Assembly (NCBI RefSeq): GCF_001645185.1
Contig: NZ_LXTQ01000011.1
Coordinates: 310,001 to 374,000, forward strand
Reading direction: 5' to 3'
Origin: Methylobacillus sp. MM3
GTDB taxonomy: Bacteria > Pseudomonadota > Gammaproteobacteria > Burkholderiales > Methylophilaceae
Length of the DNA stretch: 64,000 nt
Within the stretch, counting starts at the first letter, position 1; the number at the start of each line of letters is the position of its first letter. Made by a program: the position numbers and the translations under genes. Positions 28,429-37,814 of this stretch are shown here, piece by piece. The notes beneath the pieces were generated by a model that saw nothing but the letters and a program-made list of their open reading frames with translations, did no database searches and was not told the DNA's origin.

Positions 28429-29099
28429 CGTTTACGCTGCATTTGCAGCACGATGCCGACGAGTTCGTGCTGCTTGTGCGTGCCGGTCTTGTTGAACGCG
28501 TGTTTCAGGTGCTGGCGCAGGGTTTGCATGCTGACGCCCATGCGGTCGGCAATTTCCGCCATGCTGTAGCCGTCGGTGAGCAGCATGGTGCACTGGCATT
28601 CGCGCGGCGTGAGTTGAAAACGGGCCTGCAAACGGTCGTACCAGGCCATGTGGTTGGCGTTCGTGTCATGGATGATGACCATCGCCTGTTGCGTATCGAG
28701 CAGCGCATTGACGCGCAACTTGTACGGCAGCTTGCCCGAGGGACGGTGGATGTTGAGTTCCATCTTCATGGGCGCTTCGTTGCGTTCCAGCAGGGCATCA
28801 AGCGCTGAAGAAAGATTGAGATGATCTTCTTCGAGATTGGCGCAGAAGGCTTGGTTGACAACGGTCAGGCCGTCGTTTTCCTGCAGGATTCTCATTGCAT
28901 GCGGCGATACGTAAAGAATCCTTGCATTCTGGCCGAGCAGGGCGAGCGCCTGGCCCAGGCTGTCCAGCGCATGTTCCAGGCTGCGTATGCGTTCAAGCGG
29001 ATCGAACAGGGACGTAATCGTATCCGGCAAGGATCTGTCGGAAGGCATTGCGTGGCTTTGGGCAGCCGCAGGAATCGCAAACGGGAAATCGTCTTTCAT
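28425..29099 (-). CDS. LuxR-family regulator with PAS-like sensor
   Basis: 224 residues: an N-terminal PAS-like domain (about 40-150) and a C-terminal LuxR helix-turn-helix, LTPRECQCTMLLTDGYSMAEIADRMGVSMQTLRQHLKHAFNKTGTH. No receiver domain, so it is not a response regulator. It lies 11 bases downstream of the chemoreceptor gene and is probably co-transcribed with it. Ligand and targets unknown. Confidence 0.85.
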   Translation of the reverse strand: MKDDFPFAIPAAAQSHAMPSDRSLPDTITSLFDPLERIRSLEHALDSLGQALALLGQNARILYVSPHAMRILQENDGLTVVNQAFCANLEEDHLNLSSALDALLERNEAPMKMELNIHRPSGKLPYKLRVNALLDTQQAMVIIHDTNANHMAWYDRLQARFQLTPRECQCTMLLTDGYSMAEIADRMGVSMQTLRQHLKHAFNKTGTHKQHELVGIVLQMQRKR

Positions 29100-29110
29100 C
29101 GCTTTTGTTC

Positions 29111-30343
29111 TTATACCTGGAAGCGCCTGACGGACTCTTTCAAACTTCGCGCCAGGTCTTCCAACTGTGTTGCCGCACCCGCGGTTTGTGTGATCGAGGC
29201 GGTATTTTCTTCTGCCATCACTGCGATTTGCTCGATGTTACGTGCAATCTCGCCGCTGGCGAGATTCTGCTCGCGCACCGAAACGGTAATGTTGTCGACG
29301 CCGGTATTGGCCTGCGATGCTGCGGCACGTGTTTTCGCGAGTGCTTCCGCCGCGTTCTGCGTCAATTCGCGGCTGGATTCCAGGAACTGCCGCCCGCGAT
29401 CCAGGGTGCTGCTTACCTTGGTTGACTGTTCCTCGATGGAGCGGGTCACGCTGTCGATTTGGTTGGCGGATTGCGCGGATTTCTCGGCCAGCTTGCGTAC
29501 CTCGTCGGCGACGACTGCGAATCCGCGCCCGGCTTCGCCGGCCCGAGCCGCCTCGATGGCGGCATTCAGCGCCAACAGATTGGTTTGCTCGGCGATATCC
29601 TTCACCTGCTGCGTCATCGAGGTAATGATGGTGGTATTGCTGACGAATGCTGTTACTGACTGTGCAATTTCCTGCATCGCGGTCACGGCTTTTTCCATTT
29701 CCTGCAACAGCAACACCAGCTTTTCATTGCCGATTTCCGTTTCGTGAAGGCTGGATTGCGACAGGCTGCGTACGTGTTCGGCGTTTTCCGCGACGGAACT
29801 GATGCTGGCGGTGACCTGCTCGATGGCGCTGGCGGTGCTGGTGGCAGCTGAAGTCTGGGCTTGCGACCCTTGCACGATGTGACGGGATGAATCGGCCAGG
29901 GTGGATGCCGACTGCATGACGTGATCCGTGGATTTCTGTACGTTCAGGATAATCGCGCCCAGGTCGTTGCGGATTTTCTCCGCGCTGGCGGCAACCTTGC
30001 CGATCTCATCCTGCGTCGTGCGGGTGACCGGCCGTGAAAAATCGCCCTGAGCGAGGCGGTCGAGATCGTGCGCCAGCTGGTGGGCCGGAGACACGATGTT
30101 TTTCTGGACTAGTGCGATGAACGTGAAGAACGCTATGACGATGGCCAGGCCCATCAGGCCGAGACTGGTAAACACATCTTGCTTCAATTCCGCTGCTGCG
30201 GCTTCAGGCAGATTGGCTCCTGCTTCCCATAGCTGCCACAGGCCGAAGAGCGCCGCTGACAGCAGGAGGATTGTTCCCGCGCCGGTGATCAGCATGAGTT
30301 TATTGCGAATACTTCCGGTAATCAGGTTGCCAAGCCACTGCAT
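29111..30343 (-). CDS. methyl-accepting chemotaxis-type signal transducer
   Basis: 410 residues. Two membrane helices (about 15-37 and 58-80) leave only about 20 residues outside, so no real periplasmic ligand domain. Then HAMP and a long coiled-coil signalling domain with the conserved hairpin tip [20 protein letters not shown] and [16 protein letters not shown]. It should signal to CheA/CheW or an equivalent pathway, sensing either membrane state or an internal cue. No other chemotaxis gene is in the window; the LuxR regulator follows in the same operon. Confidence 0.92.
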   Translation of the reverse strand: MQWLGNLITGSIRNKLMLITGAGTILLLSAALFGLWQLWEAGANLPEAAAAELKQDVFTSLGLMGLAIVIAFFTFIALVQKNIVSPAHQLAHDLDRLAQGDFSRPVTRTTQDEIGKVAASAEKIRNDLGAIILNVQKSTDHVMQSASTLADSSRHIVQGSQAQTSAATSTASAIEQVTASISSVAENAEHVRSLSQSSLHETEIGNEKLVLLLQEMEKAVTAMQEIAQSVTAFVSNTTIITSMTQQVKDIAEQTNLLALNAAIEAARAGEAGRGFAVVADEVRKLAEKSAQSANQIDSVTRSIEEQSTKVSSTLDRGRQFLESSRELTQNAAEALAKTRAAASQANTGVDNITVSVREQNLASGEIARNIEQIAVMAEENTASITQTAGAATQLEDLARSLKESVRRFQV

Positions 30344-30387
30344 GAATCAATCCCCCTTGGAATTACGCCGCGGTTTTTCTTGTCGGT

Positions 30388-31014
30388 TCAATGATGATGA
30401 CGTTTCAATGCCTTCAGATGCCGCCGTATGTACCATATCATGAAGACCGCCGCGGCGAACACGATTACGTAATGAAACTGATGGAAATATACTTTCAGCG
30501 CTTCCCAGTTTTCGCCCATCTTCATGCCGGCATACGCCAGCAGCCAACACCACAACAACGATCCCGCAAAAGTATAGAGGATGAAACGCCCCATGTGCAT
30601 GCGTGCGATGCCGGCGGGAAAAGCAATGAACGTGCGTACTGCGGGCAGCATGCGGCCGATGAAAATGATAATTTCGCCGTGCTTCTCGAACCACCGGTCG
30701 GCGATGTGCAGGTCATGGTGTGAAATCAGCACCCATTTCCCGTATTTCTCAACGAGTGGCCGGCCGCCGAACATGCCGAGGTAATACGCCGGAATGGAGC
30801 CAAGCACGCAGCCTGTGGCTCCAGCCAGGGCCACACCCCATAGCGTCATCTCGCCCTTGAAAACCAGATAGCCGGAAAACGGCATGATGATTTCAGAAGG
30901 CAATGGGATGCAGGCCGATTCGATGGCCATCAGCAGCACAACGCCGCCGTAGCCCAGCGTGGAAATGACGCCGATGATCCAGACGGCGAGGAGGGTGATG
31001 AGTTTTTCTATCAT
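30388..31014 (-). CDS. DedA family (SNARE-associated) membrane protein
   Basis: Inner-membrane protein of 208 residues in the DedA superfamily, linked to undecaprenyl phosphate or phospholipid flipping and membrane homeostasis. Family features: E-SACIPLPSEIIMPFSGYL after the first helix, GGRPLVEKYG, and the FIGRMLPAVRTFIAFPAGIARM core with its conserved Arg and Pro. Length fits. It follows nothing closely and sits 44 bases upstream of the chemoreceptor on the same strand; no shared function is evident. Confidence 0.92.
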   Translation of the reverse strand: MIEKLITLLAVWIIGVISTLGYGGVVLLMAIESACIPLPSEIIMPFSGYLVFKGEMTLWGVALAGATGCVLGSIPAYYLGMFGGRPLVEKYGKWVLISHHDLHIADRWFEKHGEIIIFIGRMLPAVRTFIAFPAGIARMHMGRFILYTFAGSLLWCWLLAYAGMKMGENWEALKVYFHQFHYVIVFAAAVFMIWYIRRHLKALKRHHH

Positions 31015-31081
31015 GATCGAATTCTAACCGCCGCAGCCTTTGCGGGAAAAATAACATTGATTTGGGTGGGCCATTGCATTC

Positions 31082-34000
31082 TTATTGCAGATTATCGATC
31101 AGGTCACGTATGTAATCGGCACGTTCTGCGATATCTTCCTTGCCTACCGCGACGCGTAATTTGTCGGGGCCGTTCATGCGCGCATGGCGATTGGTTTGCA
31201 GGACTTTGATCAGCTTGGTCGGGTCGAGGTCCGCATGCGGGTCGAACTGCAGCTGAACGATGTCCGCACTGGCGTCGATTTTCACAATGCCAAGCGGCTT
31301 GGCCAGGATGCGCAGCTTGTGGCACTCCAGCAGCGCTTCGGCCTGCGGCGGCGGCATACCGAAGCGGTCGATCAGTTCTTCCTGCATCAGTTGCAACTGA
31401 TCGGCCTCAATGCAGTTGGCAAGGCGCTTGTATATCACCAGGCGCTCGTGCACGTCCGGGCAGTACGCGTCAGGCAGCAGCGCGGGGGTGTGCAGGTTGA
31501 TCTCGGTGGTGACGCCCAGCGGCGCATCGAGATTGGGCTCCTTGCCGGCCTGCAGTTGCTTCACTGCATGCGCCAGCATTTCGCTGTACAGATTGAAGCC
31601 GATCTCCTGCATTTCGCCGGATTGCGAGTCGCCCAGCAGTTCGCCGGCGCCGCGGATTTCCAGATCGTGCATCGCCAGGTGGAAACCGGCGCCGAGATCT
31701 TCCAGCAGCTGGATCGCATCCAGCCGCTTTTCGGCTTGTGGCGTGATTTTGACATCCGGCTCGGTCAGCAGGTAAGCGTAGGCCTGGTGGTGCGAGCGTC
31801 CGACACGGCCGCGCAGTTGGTGTAATTGCGCCAGGCCGAAACGGTCGGCGCGGTTCATGATGATGGTGTTGGCGGTCGGCACGTCGATGCCGGTTTCGAT
31901 GATGGTGGTGCACAGCAGCAGGTTGAAGCGCTGCTGGTAGAAGTCGCGCATCACGTGTTCCAGCTCACGCTCGCGCAACTGGCCGTGGGCAATGCTGATG
32001 CGCGCTTCGGGCAGCATCTTTTCCAGCTTGTCGCGCATCGCGTAGATGGATTCGACCTCGTTATGCAGAAAATATACCTGCCCGCCGCGCTTCAATTCGC
32101 GCATTACGGCCTCGCGGATCACGCCTTCCGACCAGGAGGAAACAAAGGTCTTGATCGACAGCCGCTTTTGAGGCGGCGTGGAGATCATCGAAAACTCGCG
32201 CAGCCCTTCCATCGCCATCGACAGCGTGCGCGGAATCGGTGTCGCGGTGAGCGTGAGCACGTCGACCTCGGAGCGCATGGCTTTCAACTGCTCCTTCTGG
32301 CGTACGCCGAAGCGATGTTCTTCGTCGATGATGGTGAGGCCCAGGTTCTTGAACTTGACGTCTTTCTGGATCAGGCGGTGCGTGCCGATGATGATATCGA
32401 TGTGCCCGGCTTCCAGGCCAGCCAGCGCTTCCTTCTGCTCCTTGGCGGTGCGGAAGCGCGAAATCTCTGCGATCTTGATCGGCCATTCGGCGAAGCGATC
32501 GGTGAAGTTGTTGTAATGCTGTTCGGCCAGCAGGGTAGTGGGCACCAGCACCGCCACCTGCTTGCCGCCCATGACTGCGACAAAAGCGGCGCGCAAGGCG
32601 ACTTCGGTCTTGCCGAAGCCCACATCGCCGCACACCAGGCGATCCATCGGACGGCCGGACTGCATATCGGTGATGACGGCTTCGATTGCGGACAGTTGAT
32701 CCGGCGTCTCTTCGAACGGAAAGCCTTCCGCGAACGCTTCGTAATCGTGCAGGCTGAGCTTGAACGCGTGGCCTTTGCGCGCAGCACGCATCGCGTAGAG
32801 GTTCAGCAGCTCGGCGGCGGTATCGCGGATCTGCTTGAGCGCGCGTTTGCGCGCCTTGTCCCACTGGCCGCTGCCCAGCTTGTGCAAGGGCGCAGATTCG
32901 GGGGGACCACCCGAGTAGCGCGAAATCAGGAAGAGTTGCGAAACAGGCACATAGAGCTTGTCGGCTCCCGCATATTCCAGCAGCAGGAATTCGGTTTCGC
33001 CTTCGCCCAGATCCAGATTCACCAGCCCGCGATAGCGCCCGACGCCGTGCTGTTCGTGCACCACCGGATCGTTTTCGCGCAGCTCCGACAAATCCTTGAG
33101 CATGCCCTCGGCGCTACGGGCACGGTCTTTTTCGCGCCGGCGCTCCTGGCGTACCTGAGTGGGGTAGAGCTCGACTTCCGTAATGAGTGCGGTGTGGTCG
33201 GTGACAAAACCGCCATGCAAGGGCGCGACGCCCAGCATCATGCGCTCGCCCGATGCCAGGAATTGCTCCCAGTTGTCGCAGGTCTTCAGGCGCAAGCCAT
33301 GTTCGGCGAGCAGTTGCGCCATGGTTTCGCGGCGGCCGAGGCTTTCTGCGGCGATCAGCACACGGCCGTCATACGCTTGCAAAAAAGCGGTCAGTTTGTG
33401 CAGCGGATGTTCCGCACGGCGCTCGACGTTGAGGTCGGGCAGCGCGCTCGGTGCATTGGCGATGACTTGCAGCCGCCCGAAGCGTTGTGCGGCAACGAAG
33501 AAATCCGCGGTATCGATCAGCAGCGTCTTGGGCGGCAGGATGGGGCGTTCGCGGTCGTGATCCAGCAGCCGGTGACGGCTTTGTGTTTCCTTCCAGAATG
33601 TCTGCGCTGCGGCATCGAGGTCGCCGTGCATGCAGAGCGTGGCGTTTTTCGGCAGATAGTCGAAGATTGTGGCGGTTTCTTCAAAGAATAGCGGCAGATA
33701 CCACTCGATCCCGCCTGGCGCGATGCCGCCGCTGACATCCTTGTAAATGCGGCATTTGGAAGGATCGCCTTCGAAGATCTCGCGGAATGTCTTGCGGAAA
33801 TGCGTGATGCCTTTGTCGTCCAGCGGGAACTCGCGTGCCGGCAACAGGCGGATTTCATTGACCGGGTAGACGCTGCGCTGGCTGTCGACGTCGAAAGTGC
33901 GGATGGTTTCGATTTCATCGTCGAACAGATCGATGCGATAGGGCAGGGCGCTGCCCATCGGGTAGAGGTCGATCAAGCCGCCGCGTACGCTGAATTCGCC

Positions 34001-34471
34001 GGGCGACATCACCTGATTGACGTGATGATAGCCGGCAGCGGCACATTGCGCGCGCAGGGCGTCGGTATCGAGCTTCTGCCCTTTTTTGAGCATGAAGGTG
34101 TGCGCGGCAAGAAAAGCCAGCGGCGGCAGGCGCACCAATGCGGTGCCTGCAGGCACGATCATGACATCGCAGGCGTTCTGCGAAATCTGGTATAGCGTCG
34201 CCAGCCGTTCCGAAACGAGGTCGGGGTGAGGCGAAAAATGATCGTAGGGCAGGGTTTCCCAATCCGGCAGCAGATGCATGGCAAGGCCGGGTTCGAACCA
34301 GCGCATTTCTTCCAGCAGGCGTTGCGCATCGAAGGCCGAGGCGGTAATGATCACCAGGGGCGATTTCAGTTCGCGCGCGAGACGGGCCAAGGCAAGCGCG
34401 TCGGCTCCTTGATAAAGGCCGGAAATGCGTTCCGATTTGCCGGGGGCGGGTATGGGGAGTGATGACTGCAT
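31082..34471 (-). CDS. mfd: transcription-repair coupling factor
   Basis: Mfd displaces RNA polymerase stalled at DNA lesions and recruits UvrA. About 1129 residues: UvrB-homology N-terminal domains, CarD-like polymerase-interaction domain (DPVVHEQHGVGRYRGL), RecG-like translocase with Walker A GDVGFGKTEVALRAAF and DEEH in IIDEEHRFGV, and the C-terminal TRCF domain. Start at 34471 (MQSSLPIPAPGK) is chosen; the frame extends to 34510 with an unlikely leader. Complete, no missing motif. Confidence 0.96.
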   Translation of the reverse strand: MQSSLPIPAPGKSERISGLYQGADALALARLARELKSPLVIITASAFDAQRLLEEMRWFEPGLAMHLLPDWETLPYDHFSPHPDLVSERLATLYQISQNACDVMIVPAGTALVRLPPLAFLAAHTFMLKKGQKLDTDALRAQCAAAGYHHVNQVMSPGEFSVRGGLIDLYPMGSALPYRIDLFDDEIETIRTFDVDSQRSVYPVNEIRLLPAREFPLDDKGITHFRKTFREIFEGDPSKCRIYKDVSGGIAPGGIEWYLPLFFEETATIFDYLPKNATLCMHGDLDAAAQTFWKETQSRHRLLDHDRERPILPPKTLLIDTADFFVAAQRFGRLQVIANAPSALPDLNVERRAEHPLHKLTAFLQAYDGRVLIAAESLGRRETMAQLLAEHGLRLKTCDNWEQFLASGERMMLGVAPLHGGFVTDHTALITEVELYPTQVRQERRREKDRARSAEGMLKDLSELRENDPVVHEQHGVGRYRGLVNLDLGEGETEFLLLEYAGADKLYVPVSQLFLISRYSGGPPESAPLHKLGSGQWDKARKRALKQIRDTAAELLNLYAMRAARKGHAFKLSLHDYEAFAEGFPFEETPDQLSAIEAVITDMQSGRPMDRLVCGDVGFGKTEVALRAAFVAVMGGKQVAVLVPTTLLAEQHYNNFTDRFAEWPIKIAEISRFRTAKEQKEALAGLEAGHIDIIIGTHRLIQKDVKFKNLGLTIIDEEHRFGVRQKEQLKAMRSEVDVLTLTATPIPRTLSMAMEGLREFSMISTPPQKRLSIKTFVSSWSEGVIREAVMRELKRGGQVYFLHNEVESIYAMRDKLEKMLPEARISIAHGQLRERELEHVMRDFYQQRFNLLLCTTIIETGIDVPTANTIIMNRADRFGLAQLHQLRGRVGRSHHQAYAYLLTEPDVKITPQAEKRLDAIQLLEDLGAGFHLAMHDLEIRGAGELLGDSQSGEMQEIGFNLYSEMLAHAVKQLQAGKEPNLDAPLGVTTEINLHTPALLPDAYCPDVHERLVIYKRLANCIEADQLQLMQEELIDRFGMPPPQAEALLECHKLRILAKPLGIVKIDASADIVQLQFDPHADLDPTKLIKVLQTNRHARMNGPDKLRVAVGKEDIAERADYIRDLIDNLQ

Positions 34472-34563
34472 AAGACGGCCTATTATAGCGGTCGGCGCGG
34501 GCGCAGCCAAAAGAAACCCGCTGGCTGCGCGCGGCGCCAGCGGTTATTGCATGATATATCGCG

Positions 34564-34890
34564 TTACTTCTTGGGTAGCATGCTGCTGATCTGCATCTCG
34601 GCAGCTGTCCAGTATCCCAGCGGGCTACCGGCGAAATTGTCGCGCTCGGCCAGGTAATAGGCTGCAACCTGAATCATGTTGTAGCGTTCTTCGTTGCCCG
34701 GATTCCATGCGGCCTGAGTCGTTTTCCTGGATGCCGGAGCCTTCTTGGCGGCCGCAGGCTTTGCAGTGGCTTTGGCCGGAGCGGCAGCCTTCGCGGGAGC
34801 GGCTGCTTTCTTGGCGGGGGCGGCTTTCACCGCAGCGGTTTTTTTTGGTGCTGCCTTTTGGGCGGCGGTCTTGGGCTTGGCTTCGGCCAT
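34564..34890 (-). CDS. histone H1-like Lys/Ala-rich protein with DUF2934 domain
   Basis: 108 residues. Residues 1-55 are low-complexity KAAPAK/AAPAKA repeats like histone H1 tails, which would bind DNA or RNA; residues 62-105 form a DUF2934 domain (NEERYNMIQVAAYYLAERDNFAG...YWTAAEMQI). Cytosolic. The basic tail suggests a nucleoid role, but DUF2934 has no established function. A separate transcription unit between tldD and mfd. Confidence 0.85.
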   Translation of the reverse strand: MAEAKPKTAAQKAAPKKTAAVKAAPAKKAAAPAKAAAPAKATAKPAAAKKAPASRKTTQAAWNPGNEERYNMIQVAAYYLAERDNFAGSPLGYWTAAEMQISSMLPKK

Positions 34891-35108
34891 GGTACGCTTC
34901 CTTTCTGGGGTTGCTGGGATGGTTGGGTTAAATCATAAGGATTTTCCTAACCAAATCAAGCAATTTTAGAGCCTGTTTTGACAGACTTCGTCCCTCGGGC
35001 TGGATTTGAGCGTGGATGGATGCAAAATGCGAGTTATACGGATGGGGTGGCAAGCGGCACAACCCGCCTGCATCTCTAGCTTTGCGGCGCGAAGGATGAA
35101 ACCGGCTT

Positions 35109-36590
35109 CTAGCCCGTTCCGCCTACCGTCAGACCGTCGATGCGCAGGGTGGGCTGGCCTACTCCCACCGGGACACTCTGGCCTTCCTTGCCGCAGGTGC
35201 CGACGCCAGTGTCGAGTTGCATATCATTGCCTATCATCGAGACGCGCGTCAGTACATCCGGGCCGTTGCCGATCAGGGTCGCACCCTTGACCGGATAGGT
35301 CAGCTTGCCGTCTTCGATCATCCATGCTTCCGCCGCCGAGAACACGAACTTGCCGCTGGTGATGTCCACCTGTCCGCCGCCGAAATTGACCGCATACAGG
35401 CCTTTTTTCACCGAGCCGATAATTTCTTCGGGTGTTTTGTCGCCATTCAGCATGACGGTATTGGTCATGCGCGGCATCGGGATGTGCGCATAGGATTCGC
35501 GCCGGGCATTGCCGGTCAGGCCCATGCCCATCAGGCGCGCATTCAGCGAATCCTGCAAGTAGCCTTTCAGGATACCGTTCTCGATCAGAACCGTGCGTTG
35601 GGTTGGCGCACCTTCATCATCGATGTTGAGCGAGCCGCGACGGTTGGTGATGGTGCCGTCGTCGACCACCGTCACGCCGGACGATGCCACTTGCTGGCCG
35701 ATGCGGCCGGAGAAAGCCGAGCTGCCTTTACGGTTGAAGTCGCCTTCCAGGCCGTGGCCGATGGCTTCATGCAACAGAATGCCGGGCCAGCCAGAACCGA
35801 GGACGACGGTCATCGAACCGGCCGGAGCAGGGCGTGCTTCCAGATTCGTGAGCGCCTGGTGTACTGCCCTGCGGGCATAATCCTGAAGCACTTCGTCAGT
35901 GAAATAGGCATAATCGAAACGCCCGCCGCCGCCGGCACCGCCTTGTTCGCGCTTGCCGTCCTGCTCGGCGATCACCTGGATCGAAACCCGCACCAAAGGC
36001 CGGATATCTGCCGCCATCATGCCGTCATGGCGCGCGATCATCACGACCTCGTACTCGCCGGCCAGCGACGCCATGACCTGGATGACGCGCGGGTCGAGCT
36101 TGCGAGCGTAATCCTCCAGCCGTTCCAGCAGCTTCACTTTTTGCGCGTCGCTCAAACTGGCGATGGGGTCGTGCGGCACGTAAAGCTGCGGCGCGCTGGC
36201 GCGTCCGATAGCCTTGGCACGGTGTTCGTTGCCCTGCGCGGCGATGGCGCGCGTGGCTTCGGCTGCTTGCTGCAGCGCCGGAAGGCTGATGTCGTCGGAG
36301 TAAGCGAATGCGGTTTTTTCGCCCGAAACCGCGCGCACGCCAACGCCCTGGTCGATGCTGAAACTGCCGGATTTGACCTGGCCTTCTTCGAGCCCCCAGC
36401 TTTCCGAGCGGCTGTACTGGAAATACAGGTCGGCGTAGTCCACCTTGTGCGTCATGATGCTGCCCAGCACGCCTTGCAGGGAATTCATGTCAAGCGCATA
36501 GGGCGCAAGCAAGGTCGAATTCGCTGTCGCAAACAGGGTGCCCGGTTCAGGACTGGAGGCGGAGGGGATTTCTTCAGGTTTCATGGTCAA
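35109..36590 (-). CDS. tldD: metalloprotease TldD
   Basis: TldD forms a heterodimeric metallopeptidase with TldE/PmbA that degrades unfolded peptides and matures some modified peptides. The 493-residue product carries the zinc motif [11 protein letters not shown] and the downstream [11 protein letters not shown] and [20 protein letters not shown] signatures. The N terminus is about 15 residues longer than usual; a start a few codons in (MKPEE) is equally possible. Last of the glnE-yhdP-nitrilase-tldD block. No tldE/pmbA gene lies in this window. Confidence 0.95.
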   Translation of the reverse strand: MTMKPEEIPSASSPEPGTLFATANSTLLAPYALDMNSLQGVLGSIMTHKVDYADLYFQYSRSESWGLEEGQVKSGSFSIDQGVGVRAVSGEKTAFAYSDDISLPALQQAAEATRAIAAQGNEHRAKAIGRASAPQLYVPHDPIASLSDAQKVKLLERLEDYARKLDPRVIQVMASLAGEYEVVMIARHDGMMAADIRPLVRVSIQVIAEQDGKREQGGAGGGGRFDYAYFTDEVLQDYARRAVHQALTNLEARPAPAGSMTVVLGSGWPGILLHEAIGHGLEGDFNRKGSSAFSGRIGQQVASSGVTVVDDGTITNRRGSLNIDDEGAPTQRTVLIENGILKGYLQDSLNARLMGMGLTGNARRESYAHIPMPRMTNTVMLNGDKTPEEIIGSVKKGLYAVNFGGGQVDITSGKFVFSAAEAWMIEDGKLTYPVKGATLIGNGPDVLTRVSMIGNDMQLDTGVGTCGKEGQSVPVGVGQPTLRIDGLTVGGTG

Positions 36591-36847
36591 GCAATCCTAT
36601 CGGATGTTCATCGTATAGAGCGCCATCATACCAGCCTGAAAGAGGCCGGACGCTACGTAAAATCTGGAAAACGAAGTGCAGTTTTAATTAACTGGCTGGA
36701 TACCTGCATGTATGAGAGGACAGTTTCGGCAGGGAAATGTTCGGAATGGATACCTTGTGCTGCCGTTGGCAGGCTTGGATTAGCTAGGCAAAGGCTTGAA
36801 ACTCGGGGCAGGAAAGCCCACTGTCCAGTGGGACTTTCCTTGCGGGG

Positions 36848-37726
36848 TCAGCACTCGTGTAGGGTGCGGTGTTTCAGTGCCGGCAGGCTCTTGCGCAGGC
36901 TGGCCTGGTAGGCCGGGTTGAATCCGGCGATGACCACGCCGGAACCGCGCGGCAAGCGATCCAGCACCACGCCCCAGGGGTCGACAATCATGCTGTTGCC
37001 ATGCGTCTCGCGACCGGAGATATGGTAACCGCCCTGTGCCGGGGCCAGCACGTAGCACAGGTTTTCGATGGCGCGGGCGCGGATCAGGGTTTCCCAGTGC
37101 GCCTTGCCGGTGGTGTCGGTAAATGCGGCCGGCACGACGATCAGGTCCACTTCGCCCATGGCGCGGTAGAGCTCCGGGAAGCGCAGGTCATAGCAGATGG
37201 AAAGGCCGATCTTGCCCAGCGGCGTGTCGAGTACGACGACCTTGTCGCCAGGCTCAATGGTGGTCTCTTCGTGATAATGCTCACTGCCGAGATTGAGGCC
37301 GAACAGGTGGATCTTGTCGTAGCGCGCGGCTTGCTTGCCCGTCGGGTCGAACACCAGGCAGGCGTTGCGCACCTTGTCCGGAGTGCTGGCTTCCATGGGT
37401 ACGGAGCCGCCGATCAGCCAGATTTGATGCTTCTTCGCCATGCGCGACAGGAAACGCTGAATCGGGCCGCTGCCTTCCTTTTCGCGAGCCGCAACCTTGT
37501 CGGTATCCTTCAGGCCCATGATGGCGAAATACTCCGGCAGGGTAACTAGCTTGGCGCCTTGCGATACGGCAATTTCGATCAGGCGTTCCGCTTCGCTCAG
37601 ATTGGCGGAGACATTGGGCCCGGAAGCCATCTGGATGCCGGCAATCTTGACGATGCCGGGAGCGGTAGCAGCTTTGTTGGTGGCCTTGGCGGGTTTTGCT
37701 GTTTTTGTGCGGGACTTGATGGGCAT
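36848..37726 (-). CDS. carbon-nitrogen hydrolase (Nit1/deaminated-glutathione amidase type)
   Basis: Nitrilase-superfamily amidase of about 292 residues. Catalytic triad visible as Glu in LVTLPEYFA, Lys in RYDKIHLF and Cys in SICYDLRFPE. The family member in this genomic position is usually annotated as omega-amidase or deaminated-glutathione repair amidase. A basic Lys/Ala-rich leader (about residues 1-25) precedes the domain and is unusual. Start 37726 (MPIKSRTK) is taken; the frame opens at 37765. Downstream of yhdP and upstream of tldD. Confidence 0.9.
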   Translation of the reverse strand: MPIKSRTKTAKPAKATNKAATAPGIVKIAGIQMASGPNVSANLSEAERLIEIAVSQGAKLVTLPEYFAIMGLKDTDKVAAREKEGSGPIQRFLSRMAKKHQIWLIGGSVPMEASTPDKVRNACLVFDPTGKQAARYDKIHLFGLNLGSEHYHEETTIEPGDKVVVLDTPLGKIGLSICYDLRFPELYRAMGEVDLIVVPAAFTDTTGKAHWETLIRARAIENLCYVLAPAQGGYHISGRETHGNSMIVDPWGVVLDRLPRGSGVVIAGFNPAYQASLRKSLPALKHRTLHEC

Positions 37727-37814
37727 AGCGATTTCCGTGGTGCTGTTTTTATTCAAGCCTACCATAATCGCGATGCGGTTTCAGCAGTAAACTTTTGGCG
37801 CCTGTTTTTGAGAG

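Noticed and set aside
31826..33691. 621-codon plus-strand open frame
   Set aside because: Antisense to mfd, low-complexity His/Gln/Arg-rich product, no ribosome binding site.
36811..36839. Hairpin GGAAAG-C-CCACT.. after the nitrilase gene as a terminator
   Set aside because: Stem is good but no T-run on either strand; function unclear.
35217..36911. 564-codon plus-strand open frame
   Set aside because: Antisense to tldD with typical shadow composition.
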